Part shown: positions 1 to 7,402 of the stretch, piece by piece
Layout of the letters: each line of letters begins with the position of its first letter
Numbering within the stretch: the stretch's first letter is position 1
Source: Aminipila sp051883075
GTDB lineage: Bacteria > Bacillota > Clostridia > Peptostreptococcales > Anaerovoracaceae
Assembly (NCBI GenBank): GCA_051883075.1
Contig: JBJETA010000100.1
Location: 1 to 11,745 of the forward strand
Direction of reading: 5' to 3'
Length of the DNA: 11,745 bases
The notes under the pieces: generated by a model
The model's input: only the letters and a program-made list of their open reading frames with translations
Told to the model about the DNA's origin: nothing
Database searches by the model: none
Translations under genes and position numbers: made by a program

Positions 1-239
1 GTACAGCCTCTCACATAGTACTCTTTTTCCGTAAGAGGTTCGACAATATCAATTGGAAACCGGTCATGAATGATCTCTATCTGGTCATCAAAGAAAACCG
101 TCGTAACGTTTGCTTCCCCTGCCTCTCTCTTCTGCTTCATAAGCATTTCATTGAACCCGCCTATTGTATTATTTTCCAAACCTTCCATGGAACAGCTCCT
201 GTCCAAAACAAAAACCAGTTCTGTTAATCCTTTTTTCAT
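1..239 (-). CDS. VWA (von Willebrand factor A) domain protein, 5' part only
   Basis: The first 79 codons are visible and the gene continues past the left edge of the window. The start is the ATG at 239-237, preceded by an AAAGGCGG-type ribosome binding site. The N-terminus reads MKKGLTELVFVLDRSCSM, a VWA beta strand running into the metal-ion-dependent adhesion site motif DxSxS (D13, S15, S17). An Asp-Asp pair follows at about residues 53-54. VWA domains bind a divalent metal and mediate protein-protein contacts; in small cytoplasmic bacterial versions the partner is usually unknown. No signal peptide is seen, so a cytosolic location is likely. The family normally has DRSGS; here the Gly is Cys. 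The gene lies 76 nt downstream of the XRE-like gene on the same strand, so they are probably co-transcribed. The fold is secure; the role is not known. Confidence 0.85.
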   Translation of the reverse strand, partial: MKKGLTELVFVLDRSCSMEGLENNTIGGFNEMLMKQKREAGEANVTTVFFDDQIEIIHDRFPIDIVEPLTEKEYYVRGC

Positions 240-315
240 ATGTGCACCGCCTTTCTTTTTATATACACATATTACAATTTTGGGTGGCAGAACCGGTCGC
301 TTATGAAGAGACATT

Positions 316-849
316 TTATCTGGAAAGTGTTCCCTCTCCGTATTCATCCAGAACAATGTTTGCAAAATGAACATTATATTCTTTGTTTTCAATTAAATAT
401 GTAATAATCAGGTCAAACTTTGAAGAAGCCGATAAAGCATATCCTGCCGCTTCCAGCAGCTTCCTTGCTTCGTCAATTTCAAGCTCCAGTGCAAAGCAGA
501 AAGATATTGCCGTTTTTTTACTTGGAGCATAATCTTCATCTCCACGAATCTTTGAAAAAAGTCTTCGGTCTATATTGGCATTTTTATATGCATCTGAATC
601 TCTCAGACCCTTCTCATCAATCAGTCGCAAAAGCATAGACGAGAAAGTTTCTTTTTTATTGTCCAGAAACTTATCAATTTCTTCTTTTTCATCATCAAAA
701 CTCAAAAATGCCGGAATTTCAAACCTAGCTTCAACAAGCTTTGATTCAAAGCGTGCATCCTCTTTATATAACTTTATGTCCAGATATGAATCCAGCTCAT
801 CCCGTATTTTATTTAATTTGTTATAAAGATTTGCATCTAATCTGTCCAT
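316..849 (-). CDS. XRE/HTH-like regulatory protein, hypothetical
   Basis: A cytosolic protein of 177 residues. The frame is open upstream to an ATG at 885, but the ATG at 849 is preceded by AAGGAGA with a 9-nt gap, whereas the upstream ATG has only a weak GGGCAG; I therefore start at 849. Residues 1-65 are charged and helical (KLNKIRDELDSYLDIKLYKE). Residues about 68-145 (SSMLLRLIDEKGLRDSDAYK, then NIDRRLFSKIRG and PSKKTAISFCFALELEIDEA) look like a helical DNA-binding-type module. From memory, very similar C-termini occur in Firmicute proteins, some with a macro domain in front. The ending SKFDLIITYLIENKEYNV belongs to the same module. It precedes the VWA gene on the same strand, so the pair may form one regulatory unit. 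The function is not established, and the DNA-binding role is inferred from the helix pattern only. Confidence 0.8.
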   Translation of the reverse strand: MDRLDANLYNKLNKIRDELDSYLDIKLYKEDARFESKLVEARFEIPAFLSFDDEKEEIDKFLDNKKETFSSMLLRLIDEKGLRDSDAYKNANIDRRLFSKIRGDEDYAPSKKTAISFCFALELEIDEARKLLEAAGYALSASSKFDLIITYLIENKEYNVHFANIVLDEYGEGTLSR

Positions 850-858
850 ATCCTGTAA

Positions 859-865
859 TCTCCTT
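859..865 (-). promoter_or_regulatory. Ribosome binding site that decides the start of the XRE-like gene
   Basis: Read on the minus strand this is AAGGAGA, 9 nt ahead of the ATG at 849. It supports that start over the in-frame ATG at 885, which lacks a comparable site. Confidence 0.75.
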
Positions 866-1009
866 AAATATTTTAAATTCAGCATTTATATTCTGCCCAA
901 AATCTTAAATATCAGTATCAGACCTCTGCCTATATACAGAATACCTCGTTAAGTGTACTATTGAAAGGACAGTTATTCAGATTTGCCTTGCTTTTTCCGA
1001 AACCGACTA

Positions 1010-1039
1010 AAAGACCCAGCTGCAATCAGCCGGGTCTTT
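1010..1039 (-). terminator. Intrinsic terminator of the GRE-activase-permease operon
   Basis: The arms AAAGACCC (1010-1017) and GGGTCTTT (1032-1039) pair perfectly. An inner GCTG/CAGC pairing (1019-1022 with 1027-1030) surrounds a CAAT loop, with one A-C mismatch between the two stems. On the minus strand the hairpin ends in a short T run and starts 34 nt after the permease stop codon. The short T tract makes it a moderate rather than ideal terminator. It may also act weakly on the plus strand. Confidence 0.7.
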
Positions 1040-1073
1040 GTTATGTAACCTTTATTATAAAATTAAATAAATA

Positions 1074-2582
1074 TTATTCCATACCGGACATATGCTTTCT
1101 CGCCTCTATCATATCTGCAGGCGGGGTAAGATCCATATCCTCATATTTAATCCATACAGTCTGTTTTTTCTTCTTATAAACGAAGAACATAACAATTGAA
1201 AGCGGAATAATAGCATAACAAGTAAGGAAATCGAACCAATTGAAGTTCTGGAATACCCACCAGTTTGCGCCAAAGCATACTGCTATGCATACAACAATAC
1301 AGAACCATGAACCAAACGGATAGAACGGTGACTTATAATCCAGTTCATCAAGCGTATGTCCCTGAGCAACCCATCCTTTTCTGAATCTGTAATGTGCCAC
1401 ACTGATTGTCAACCAGTTATATACTCCGGCAATACCGCAAAGATAATAAGCTGCTGTATATGCTCTTCCGTCGCCGATTAATGAAGCTACAAACGCTGAA
1501 GCTGCAATAACTACTGTAAGCATTATAGCTCTTACAGGTACTCCATTTTTGCTTGTTTTCGCAAAGAACTTCGGAGCATCACCTGAAGCCGCCATATGCT
1601 GCATTGTTCTTGACGCTCCATACAGTGAAGAATTACCGCATGACAATACCGATGTAAGAATAACGGCATTCATAATTGAAGCTGCAGCCGACAGACCTGC
1701 ATTTCTGAATATAATTGTGAAAGGAGATGCCGCTATATTATCCTCCGCTGCATCAAGCAATGAAGGTTCTGTAAAAGGTATTAATGTAGCTACTACAAAA
1801 ATCGTTCCGAGATAGAAAATCATCAATCTCCAGAATACGCTGTGGATAGCTTTAGGAATATCTTCCTTTGGGTTTGCAGATTCTGCAGCTGATAATCCTA
1901 CCAGTTCCGTATTTGAGAAAGAGAAGGCTGCAACCATCAATATACCAACAATACCGCCTATACCGTTTAGGAACGGAGCCTTTCCGTCTTCTCCTGCATC
2001 CAATACCCAGTTGTGGAATCCTGCATCTTCTCCTGCATTAATGATACCTACAATCATTAATACACCTGTAATCAAAAACAGAATGGTAACCACTACTTTA
2101 ATTCCTGCAAACCAGAATTCCGCTTCTCCAAAGCCCTTAACACTAAAGAGGTTGATTACCAGCAGTATTGCAAGAAACAGCATCGCCCATAATGAAGAAT
2201 TTGTTCCCGGGAACCAATATTTTACTATAATAGCGCCTGCAATAAGTTCTGCTGCCACCGTCATTGACGAACCGAACCAATATGCCCATCCGTTTATAAA
2301 ACCCCACGCTTTGTCAACAAATCTGTTGGCATAGGCTGTGAAGGCACCGGGAACAGGATATTTAGCAGCCAGTTCACCAAGTGCTGTCATCATAAAGTAC
2401 ACTACCACACCCATTATAGCGTAGCCAACAAGTGCTCCGCCAGGGCCCGCGTCTCTTATTGTTCCGCCCATAGCAAGGAACAATCCTGTACCGATGGAAC
2501 CGCCAATAGCAATCATCTGCAAATGTCGTCTCTTTAGACCACGTTGCAATGATTCATTGTTTTCATGCTTATCATTGCTCAT
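1074..2582 (-). CDS. LysP-like amino acid permease (APC superfamily, AAT family)
   Basis: An integral membrane transporter of 502 residues, normal for the family, with about 12 predicted membrane helices. The N-terminus carries the family signature: LKRRHLQMIAIGGSIGTGLF (residues about 16-35), then AGPGGALVGY and ALGELAAKYPVPGAF. SVKGFGEAEFWFAGIKV, SFSNTELVGLSAAES and SPFTIIFRNAGLSAAASIMN match the lysine permease LysP closely, and the acidic residues of the TEL and AES segments are present. Members import amino acids by proton symport. Lysine is the nearest substrate by resemblance, but GABA, arginine or aromatic amino acid permeases share most of these motifs. The start has an AGAGGA site in front. 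It is the last gene of the GRE operon, 51 nt after the activase, so it probably supplies the GRE substrate or a related compound. Confidence 0.92.
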   Translation of the reverse strand: MSNDKHENNESLQRGLKRRHLQMIAIGGSIGTGLFLAMGGTIRDAGPGGALVGYAIMGVVVYFMMTALGELAAKYPVPGAFTAYANRFVDKAWGFINGWAYWFGSSMTVAAELIAGAIIVKYWFPGTNSSLWAMLFLAILLVINLFSVKGFGEAEFWFAGIKVVVTILFLITGVLMIVGIINAGEDAGFHNWVLDAGEDGKAPFLNGIGGIVGILMVAAFSFSNTELVGLSAAESANPKEDIPKAIHSVFWRLMIFYLGTIFVVATLIPFTEPSLLDAAEDNIAASPFTIIFRNAGLSAAASIMNAVILTSVLSCGNSSLYGASRTMQHMAASGDAPKFFAKTSKNGVPVRAIMLTVVIAASAFVASLIGDGRAYTAAYYLCGIAGVYNWLTISVAHYRFRKGWVAQGHTLDELDYKSPFYPFGSWFCIVVCIAVCFGANWWVFQNFNWFDFLTCYAIIPLSIVMFFVYKKKKQTVWIKYEDMDLTPPADMIEARKHMSGME

Positions 2583-2633
2583 AGAAATTTCCTCTCTTCC
2601 GTAAAAATGAGTGATAATTGCCGCAAGTTTATT

Positions 2634-3569
2634 TTAAAGCTTGCCTAATATCTCAACCTCCATACCTGCATATTGTTCAAAATATGATTTGATTTTCTCC
2701 AGATATTCATCCGGCGGTGCTTTAAAAACAGCTTGTTCCCCGCCAATATGACGTTTTTTAGAGACTCCTAAGTTATGGTATGGAAGGAGAGTAACATGTT
2801 TAATATTATGTTTTATATAAAACTCTGCAGTTTCCTCTATGATTTCCCACATATCATTCATATCATGTACAAGAGGCATCCTCATCCGAAGCTTTTCTCT
2901 TGTCTTCGTAAAAGCAGCCAGCCGTACAAGATTTTCAAGAATGATTTTATTGCTTTGCCCTGTACATTTTATATGAACTGCTTCATCTATGCTCTTCATA
3001 TCATATAGAATACAGGTCACGTTTTTTCTTTCAGCCAGTTCTTCCAGACAGGCTCCGTCGCCATATCCGGAAGTGTCCAGGCATACCTTTATTCCCCTTA
3101 TACCGGCTTCATCCACAAGGCTTTTTGCAAAATCCGCATGTGAAAGCATCTCTCCTCCGCTTATAGTCATGCCACCGCCGGTACTGTCATAAAAATCTTT
3201 ATCCTGTTCTACCTCTTCCATTATTTCATCAACCGTCATCTCTCTGGCAACAGGCTGAAGTGCTTCTGCGTAACAAATGTCCGTACACTTCAGGCATATG
3301 TCACAAAGATTCCTGTCAATATCAATCTTCTGTTCATCATTTACAAAAATTGCATTTTGCGGACACTCTTTGATACAGCATCCGCATTTTATGCAATTGT
3401 TTGGCATTTCTATAACCTGCTGCCGAAACTCAATAAGTTCCGGGTTATGGCACCAAAGGCAATTCAGCGGACAACCTTTTAAAAAGACTGTCGTGCGGAT
3501 GCCCGGGCCATCCTCAGTGGAAAATTTCTGTATTCCTCCTACCAGGGCAGTTGCAGTTTCTTTTTTCAT
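2634..3569 (-). CDS. Glycyl radical enzyme activating enzyme (radical SAM)
   Basis: A protein of 311 residues that uses S-adenosylmethionine and a reduced [4Fe-4S] cluster to abstract hydrogen from the conserved glycine of its partner GRE. The radical SAM motif CxxxCxxC is C33-x3-C37-x2-C40 in GCPLNCLWCHNPE. A ferredoxin-like insert carries two further cluster motifs, C59-C62-C65-C69 and C89-C92-C95-C99. This is typical of activases for GREs other than pyruvate formate-lyase. The SAM-contacting GGE occurs in GGGMTISGGE (residues about 131-140), and CLDTSGYG follows. The open frame extends 23 codons further upstream, but those overlap the GRE gene. The ATG at 3569 lies 1 nt after the GRE stop with AAGGAAGG upstream, so I use it. 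The tight spacing implies translational coupling with the GRE at 3571-5952. Confidence 0.95.
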   Translation of the reverse strand: MKKETATALVGGIQKFSTEDGPGIRTTVFLKGCPLNCLWCHNPELIEFRQQVIEMPNNCIKCGCCIKECPQNAIFVNDEQKIDIDRNLCDICLKCTDICYAEALQPVAREMTVDEIMEEVEQDKDFYDSTGGGMTISGGEMLSHADFAKSLVDEAGIRGIKVCLDTSGYGDGACLEELAERKNVTCILYDMKSIDEAVHIKCTGQSNKIILENLVRLAAFTKTREKLRMRMPLVHDMNDMWEIIEETAEFYIKHNIKHVTLLPYHNLGVSKKRHIGGEQAVFKAPPDEYLEKIKSYFEQYAGMEVEILGKL

Positions 3570-3570
3570 T

Positions 3571-5952
3571 CTATGCTTCTTTTCCTTCCTTAAAATGGGT
3601 AGTTCTGTAAATGATAGAATCCTGAGCAGCCCTGTCAAGTTCAGTAAAATAAGCCATATATCCTGCTACTCTTACCATAAGCCCTTTATAATTTTCCGGT
3701 TTTTCCTGAGCCTTTTTTAAAGTAGCATCATCAACAACATTAATCTGGATATGCTCACCGCCATTTTTGAAGAAAGTATTTATTACACCTTCAATAGTCT
3801 GTATGCCTTTTTCGCCCTTTACGCCCTGCGGGTCAAAACGCAGATTAAAAAGTGCTCCGTCATGGAAGTTTGCCTGATCCATTGAGGCTACTGATTTAAC
3901 TGTAGCAGTAGGCCCCTTTATATCTCTTCCCATCATTGGAGAAGCATTGTCACAGAAAGCCTCTCCCGCAAGCCTTCCATCAGGTGTTGCTCCGCATACA
4001 GCACCATGGGAAATATTTACGGTCTGTGACAGGTTGCTGAAGGAATAATATCCACCTCTCGCATCGTGCCAAGATTGTACATTATCAGCAATAAATTTAA
4101 GCATATCCCTGTAAACACCATCAACATGTGCATTGTCATTGCCAAATTTAGGCGGTTTATTAATCAGCAGCTGTCTCAGCCTTTCTTCACCTTCAAAATT
4201 CTTATCCAGTGCCTTAATTAACTCATCCATGGTAATGTCATGGTCTTTATATACGCATTCTTCAATTGCTACCAGAGAATCCGCAAGATTTGCTGCTCCT
4301 GTTACAAACATACCTGCCGTAGTATATTTAGCCCCGCCTTCCTGCACCGAACGTCCGCTTTCAACACATCCCTTTGTAACCATTGAGGCAAAAATAACAG
4401 GAGTTCTCAGCATATGATACGGCTGCATCATGTTGTAGCCTACTCTGATCATGTTGTAACAATACAACAGCTGCTTCTTGACAGCTTCGATAAGTTCTTC
4501 AATATTTTTAAATTCTCTTGGATCTCCTGTCTTAAGTCCCAGCTGTTTTCCGGTTCTAGGATCAAGGCCGTTATGCAGCACAAGTTCCAGTACCTTTGGT
4601 GCATTTACATAACCGGCATCCGGTGATCCATCCGTAGTTCCGTTTCCGGGACCCGGCTGGATGCATCCGACAATAGTCCAGTCTCTTGCTTCTTCTATCG
4701 TACAGCCTTTTCCGAGTGCCATCTTCATTGCAGCATAATCATTGAAGAATCCCGGATTGGCCATTCCGGCCTGAATCATTTCCACTCCCTTGCGAATCAG
4801 GCTTTCAGGAGTTTTCTCCCAGACTCTTACCGCAAGAACCGGCTGGGTAGTCTGTAAATCAGATGCTGCTTCCAGACACAGATGGGATAACTCATTTGTA
4901 GCATCTTTTCCGTCAGGAGTCTGTCCGCCAACGACTAATATTTCCCACATAGGATATCCGGCAAATGACTTTGCATACCACTTATCTCTTACTTCGTATA
5001 CTTCGCAAGCTTTAAGATACAGGCATTCAAGCATTTCCAGTGCTTCTTCCTTTGTAATATTTTTTTCATCTATTACATCCTTCTTATAATAAGGCCACAT
5101 ATACTGGTCAAATCTTCCAAATCCGCATGCAGTTGTACAAACCTCAATATGGAAGTACACATGCACAAACCATACCATCTGAAGTGCCTGCTGGAAATTT
5201 TCCGGCGGATTTTCAGGAACCAGTCTGCAGTTTGCTGCAATGTCCAATAGTTCCTGTTTTCTCTTAGGATTCGTACATACTTTAGCCTGACGTTCTGCTT
5301 CATCGGCCATTCGGTGTGCATAAATGATAAGTCCCTCACACTGGATTATGCAGGCCTGCCAGAAATCTATTTTTTCCTGTTCTTCTCTGCTTCCGCTTAT
5401 AGTATTTGCTATGTTTGACCTGCATTCTTCAATATATCCCTTAAGCCCAACCTTAAGAATCTTTTCATGGTCGCAGGTAGTTTCTCCTGATACGCCGTTT
5501 CTCAATCCAACGGAAATCAGGTCTTCCTGTCTTGCTTCTTCAATGTTCTTTGGAAGAACGTCTGCGGCAATGTCTTCAATTGCCTTTCCTTCCCAGTATT
5601 TCAATGTTTCCAATATGGTTTCTCTATCTTCCGGAGAAATATCATATGGATCTGTAGCTCTGATTGGGAATTCATCTATATCGCTTATATACCATGAACT
5701 TGATTGAAATTCCGGATGAAGATTAGCTCCGCGATATTTATTAGTCGGAGTACCGACAATCAGCTCATCATCCATAATCAATGTTGTCATATGCTCCATA
5801 ATGTACTTGACAACCTTGGCGCGGAAAATCGGAATAGCCTCTCCCGCAAATTTTTTATATGCTTCTGTTTCAAGAACTAAATGCTCCGCTGTAATACATG
5901 GTCTTGAGTTAAAATATTTTTCTCTCATTCTTTGAACTCTTTCTGTCAGCAT
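3571..5952 (-). CDS. Glycyl radical enzyme of unassigned class, with Cys-x-Gln active-site loop
   Basis: A cytosolic enzyme of 793 residues, usual for the diol dehydratase/decarboxylase-type GREs. The C-terminal glycyl radical loop is intact: VRVAGYMAYFTEL, with the radical glycine at about G764. The Cys loop is DWTIVGCIQPGPGNG, giving the thiyl cysteine at about C430. In characterised dehydratase and decarboxylase GREs this loop reads Cys-x-Glu, the Glu acting as base; here it is Gln (about Q432). VLELVLHNGLDPRTGKQLG follows. I see neither the Cys-Cys pair of pyruvate formate-lyase nor the N-terminal extension of some choline lyases. The frame opens at a TTG six codons upstream, but the ATG at 5952 has AGGAGG 7 nt before it and is the better start. 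It is first in an operon with its activase and an amino acid permease, which hints at an amino-acid-like substrate. Substrate and reaction cannot be assigned from sequence alone. Confidence 0.93.
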   Translation of the reverse strand: MLTERVQRMREKYFNSRPCITAEHLVLETEAYKKFAGEAIPIFRAKVVKYIMEHMTTLIMDDELIVGTPTNKYRGANLHPEFQSSSWYISDIDEFPIRATDPYDISPEDRETILETLKYWEGKAIEDIAADVLPKNIEEARQEDLISVGLRNGVSGETTCDHEKILKVGLKGYIEECRSNIANTISGSREEQEKIDFWQACIIQCEGLIIYAHRMADEAERQAKVCTNPKRKQELLDIAANCRLVPENPPENFQQALQMVWFVHVYFHIEVCTTACGFGRFDQYMWPYYKKDVIDEKNITKEEALEMLECLYLKACEVYEVRDKWYAKSFAGYPMWEILVVGGQTPDGKDATNELSHLCLEAASDLQTTQPVLAVRVWEKTPESLIRKGVEMIQAGMANPGFFNDYAAMKMALGKGCTIEEARDWTIVGCIQPGPGNGTTDGSPDAGYVNAPKVLELVLHNGLDPRTGKQLGLKTGDPREFKNIEELIEAVKKQLLYCYNMIRVGYNMMQPYHMLRTPVIFASMVTKGCVESGRSVQEGGAKYTTAGMFVTGAANLADSLVAIEECVYKDHDITMDELIKALDKNFEGEERLRQLLINKPPKFGNDNAHVDGVYRDMLKFIADNVQSWHDARGGYYSFSNLSQTVNISHGAVCGATPDGRLAGEAFCDNASPMMGRDIKGPTATVKSVASMDQANFHDGALFNLRFDPQGVKGEKGIQTIEGVINTFFKNGGEHIQINVVDDATLKKAQEKPENYKGLMVRVAGYMAYFTELDRAAQDSIIYRTTHFKEGKEA

Positions 5953-5959
5953 TATGCTT

Positions 5960-5965
5960 CCTCCT
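5960..5965 (-). promoter_or_regulatory. Ribosome binding site that decides the GRE start
   Basis: AGGAGG on the minus strand, 7 nt from the ATG at 5952. The alternative TTG start at 5970 would place this motif inside the coding region, so the ATG is preferred. Confidence 0.85.
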
Positions 5966-5994
5966 CTCAAATGTAATTTTTTTCTTGTGCCTTT

Positions 5995-6023
5995 ATGCTA
6001 AAACTTTGTATTGCCCTTCACAA
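5995..6023 (-). promoter_or_regulatory. Candidate promoter of the GRE operon
   Basis: On the minus strand, TTGTGA (6018-6023) and TAGCAT (5995-6000) are separated by exactly 17 nt, each matching 4 of 6 consensus bases of a housekeeping sigma factor promoter. The transcript would begin about 35 nt upstream of the GRE start codon. The match is modest, so an activator may be needed. I saw no sigma-54 type element. Confidence 0.4.
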
Positions 6024-6065
6024 TAATTGGCTTGTTACAAAACCTGATTACCTTGTCGTTTTAAT

Positions 6066-6077
6066 GCATATTTATGC
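6066..6077. promoter_or_regulatory. 12-bp palindrome in the divergent GRE / small-gene promoter region
   Basis: GCATA-TT-TATGC is an inverted repeat with 5-bp arms. It lies directly upstream of the probable -35 region of the plus-strand small gene and about 43 bp upstream of the candidate GRE -35 box. It could be a regulator binding site serving both directions; short AT-rich palindromes also arise by chance. Confidence 0.3.
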
Positions 6078-6100
6078 CTCATTTTGCTTAAACATTTTGT

Positions 6101-6106
6101 TATAAT
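6101..6106 (+). promoter_or_regulatory. -10 element for the small membrane protein gene
   Basis: A perfect TATAAT lies 32 nt before the start codon at 6139. No good -35 hexamer is present 16-18 nt upstream. The leader would be about 25 nt and contains AAGGAG at 6125-6130, 8 nt before the ATG. Confidence 0.55.
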
Positions 6107-6138
6107 ATGTTCATAAAATCAAATAAGGAGCTATCAAA

Positions 6139-6402
6139 ATGAAAAAACTCAGAAATTTCTTTATAACCTTAGGCATAATGACCGCACTTGTTCCCGCATT
6201 TCTTTTTCACTTTCAAAAAGCTTACTACGGAGCAAAGTTCAGCCTCATGACTTCATCTATAACCTGCATATTATTTGCTGCAGCTGCTTTTTCACATTTT
6301 GTCGGCTGTAAAAAAAACGGACAGGATACAAGCAGTTCAGGACTTATTGCTATAGGCTTTATATGTCTTTTAATATATATAAATTTCTTCTTGTTTAAGT
6401 AA
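6139..6402 (+). CDS. Small membrane protein, hypothetical
   Basis: A protein of 87 residues that I do not recognise. It starts at an ATG with AAGGAG 8 nt upstream and a TATAAT box further up, so it is likely a real gene rather than a chance frame. It appears to have three membrane helices at about residues 6-24, 35-55 and 67-86. A polar loop CKKNGQDTSSS lies between the second and third, and the N-terminus is basic (MKKLRN). The first helix is not followed by a clear signal peptidase site. The gene is divergent from the GRE operon and convergent with the aldo/keto reductase, with 1 nt between the two stop codons and no terminator between them. Function unknown. Confidence 0.75.
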   Translation: MKKLRNFFITLGIMTALVPAFLFHFQKAYYGAKFSLMTSSITCILFAAAAFSHFVGCKKNGQDTSSSGLIAIGFICLLIYINFFLFK

Positions 6403-6403
6403 A

Positions 6404-7288
6404 TTAGTATTTTTCCATAAGAATCTTTTCAACGGGTGCCGGGAAAGAACGTGACAGCTGTTCCAAATCCTCATCGCTCAGTACAATATCAGCTGCAGCA
6501 GCGTTTTCTTCAATGTGCTCAAATCCTACCGCCTTAGGAATGGCAACCATATCCTCGAGGCGCATTACAAATGCCAGTAACAGCTGCACTTTGGAAATAT
6601 TATGCCGTTCAGCTACCTCTTCAACATTTCGGTCAGTCATCAGTGCCGCTTTTGAGACTCCATCCTGTGTAGTAAGCGCTCCTGCCTGCCCAACAGGGCT
6701 GTATGCCATGAAAGGCACTCCTCTTTCACGCTGCCACTTGAGCAAATCAAATTCAATTCCTCTCGTACCCAGATTGTACAATATCTGATTTATGCAACAC
6801 TTGTTTCCGTTTGGGACATTCCATAGGTCTTCCATATCCTTTACATCAAAATTTGAAACACCCCATCTTTTTATTTTTCCCTGTGCTTTCAAATCTTCCA
6901 TGCATTCAACTACCTCTGCAAGATCTGCATCTTCTCTCCAGTGCAGAAGATACATATCCAGATAATCTGTGCCCATCAGCTTTAAAGAGCGCTCAATGCT
7001 GCTGTATATTCGTTTTTTATTTGCATTCTGCGGATAAACCTTACTTACAATATACAATTTTTCTCTCTCATATCCCTCTATGGCATGACCTACGATATTT
7101 TCTGCTTTTCCATCCGCATACATCTCGGCTGTATCAATCAAATTAATGCCTATATCAATGCCATGCCTCAATCCGCTGATTTCACGCTGCATTTTTGTAT
7201 CATCTTCTCCCATCTGCCATGTGCCTTGGCCCAGCTTCGGCATATATGAACCATCAGGCAGAAGAATTTTGTTCATTTTCATGCTCAT
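6404..7288 (-). CDS. Aldo/keto reductase
   Basis: A cytosolic NAD(P)H-dependent oxidoreductase of 294 residues, typical for the family, which reduces aldehydes or ketones to alcohols. The catalytic tetrad is visible: D52 and Y57 in NLIDTAEMYADG, K83 in VSKVYP and H116 in LLHW. GVSNF and the late IPKAVG cofactor-binding segment are also present. The start ATG at 7288 has AAGGAGG 6 nt upstream. The gene is divergent from the AraC-type regulator at 7507, whose product may control it through the shared 218-bp region. No terminator follows it. Its transcripts would run antisense through the small gene at 6139-6402 towards the GRE operon, which lies on the same strand. The substrate is unknown; reduction of an aldehyde or ketone product of the GRE is possible but unproven. 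Confidence 0.95.
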   Translation of the reverse strand: MSMKMNKILLPDGSYMPKLGQGTWQMGEDDTKMQREISGLRHGIDIGINLIDTAEMYADGKAENIVGHAIEGYEREKLYIVSKVYPQNANKKRIYSSIERSLKLMGTDYLDMYLLHWREDADLAEVVECMEDLKAQGKIKRWGVSNFDVKDMEDLWNVPNGNKCCINQILYNLGTRGIEFDLLKWQRERGVPFMAYSPVGQAGALTTQDGVSKAALMTDRNVEEVAERHNISKVQLLLAFVMRLEDMVAIPKAVGFEHIEENAAAADIVLSDEDLEQLSRSFPAPVEKILMEKY

Positions 7289-7344
7289 CGCTTACCTCCT
7301 TGGAAAATATCATTATCTTGTTTATATAATCTTAGTTTGTCAGA

Positions 7345-7402
7345 ATTGCGCCAACAATAATTATATTGCGGTAAAGTTCGATTAGATTGCTAAAATAATT
7401 GC
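7345..7402. promoter_or_regulatory. Phased ATTGC direct repeats, candidate AraC-type regulator sites
   Basis: The pentamer ATTGC occurs four times in the same orientation at 7345, 7365, 7386 and 7398. The first three are spaced 20 and 21 bp apart, two helical turns, which is the usual geometry for AraC-family proteins binding direct repeats. The array lies midway between the aldo/keto reductase and AraC-type regulator genes. It is a short motif in AT-rich DNA, so this is a candidate only. Confidence 0.4.

Noticed and set aside
961..1179. A 72-codon plus-strand frame beginning in the space between the XRE-like gene and the permease
   Set aside because: It runs over the permease terminator and into the permease gene in antisense, and has no convincing ribosome binding site or recognisable motif.
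3570..3638. A longer activase start at 3638
   Set aside because: It would overlap the GRE coding region by 68 nt and add a sequence unlike any activase N-terminus; the ATG at 3569 with an upstream AAGGAAGG fits better.
5953..5970. TTG start of the GRE at 5970
   Set aside because: It places AGGAGG inside the coding region; the ATG at 5952 has that motif at ideal distance.
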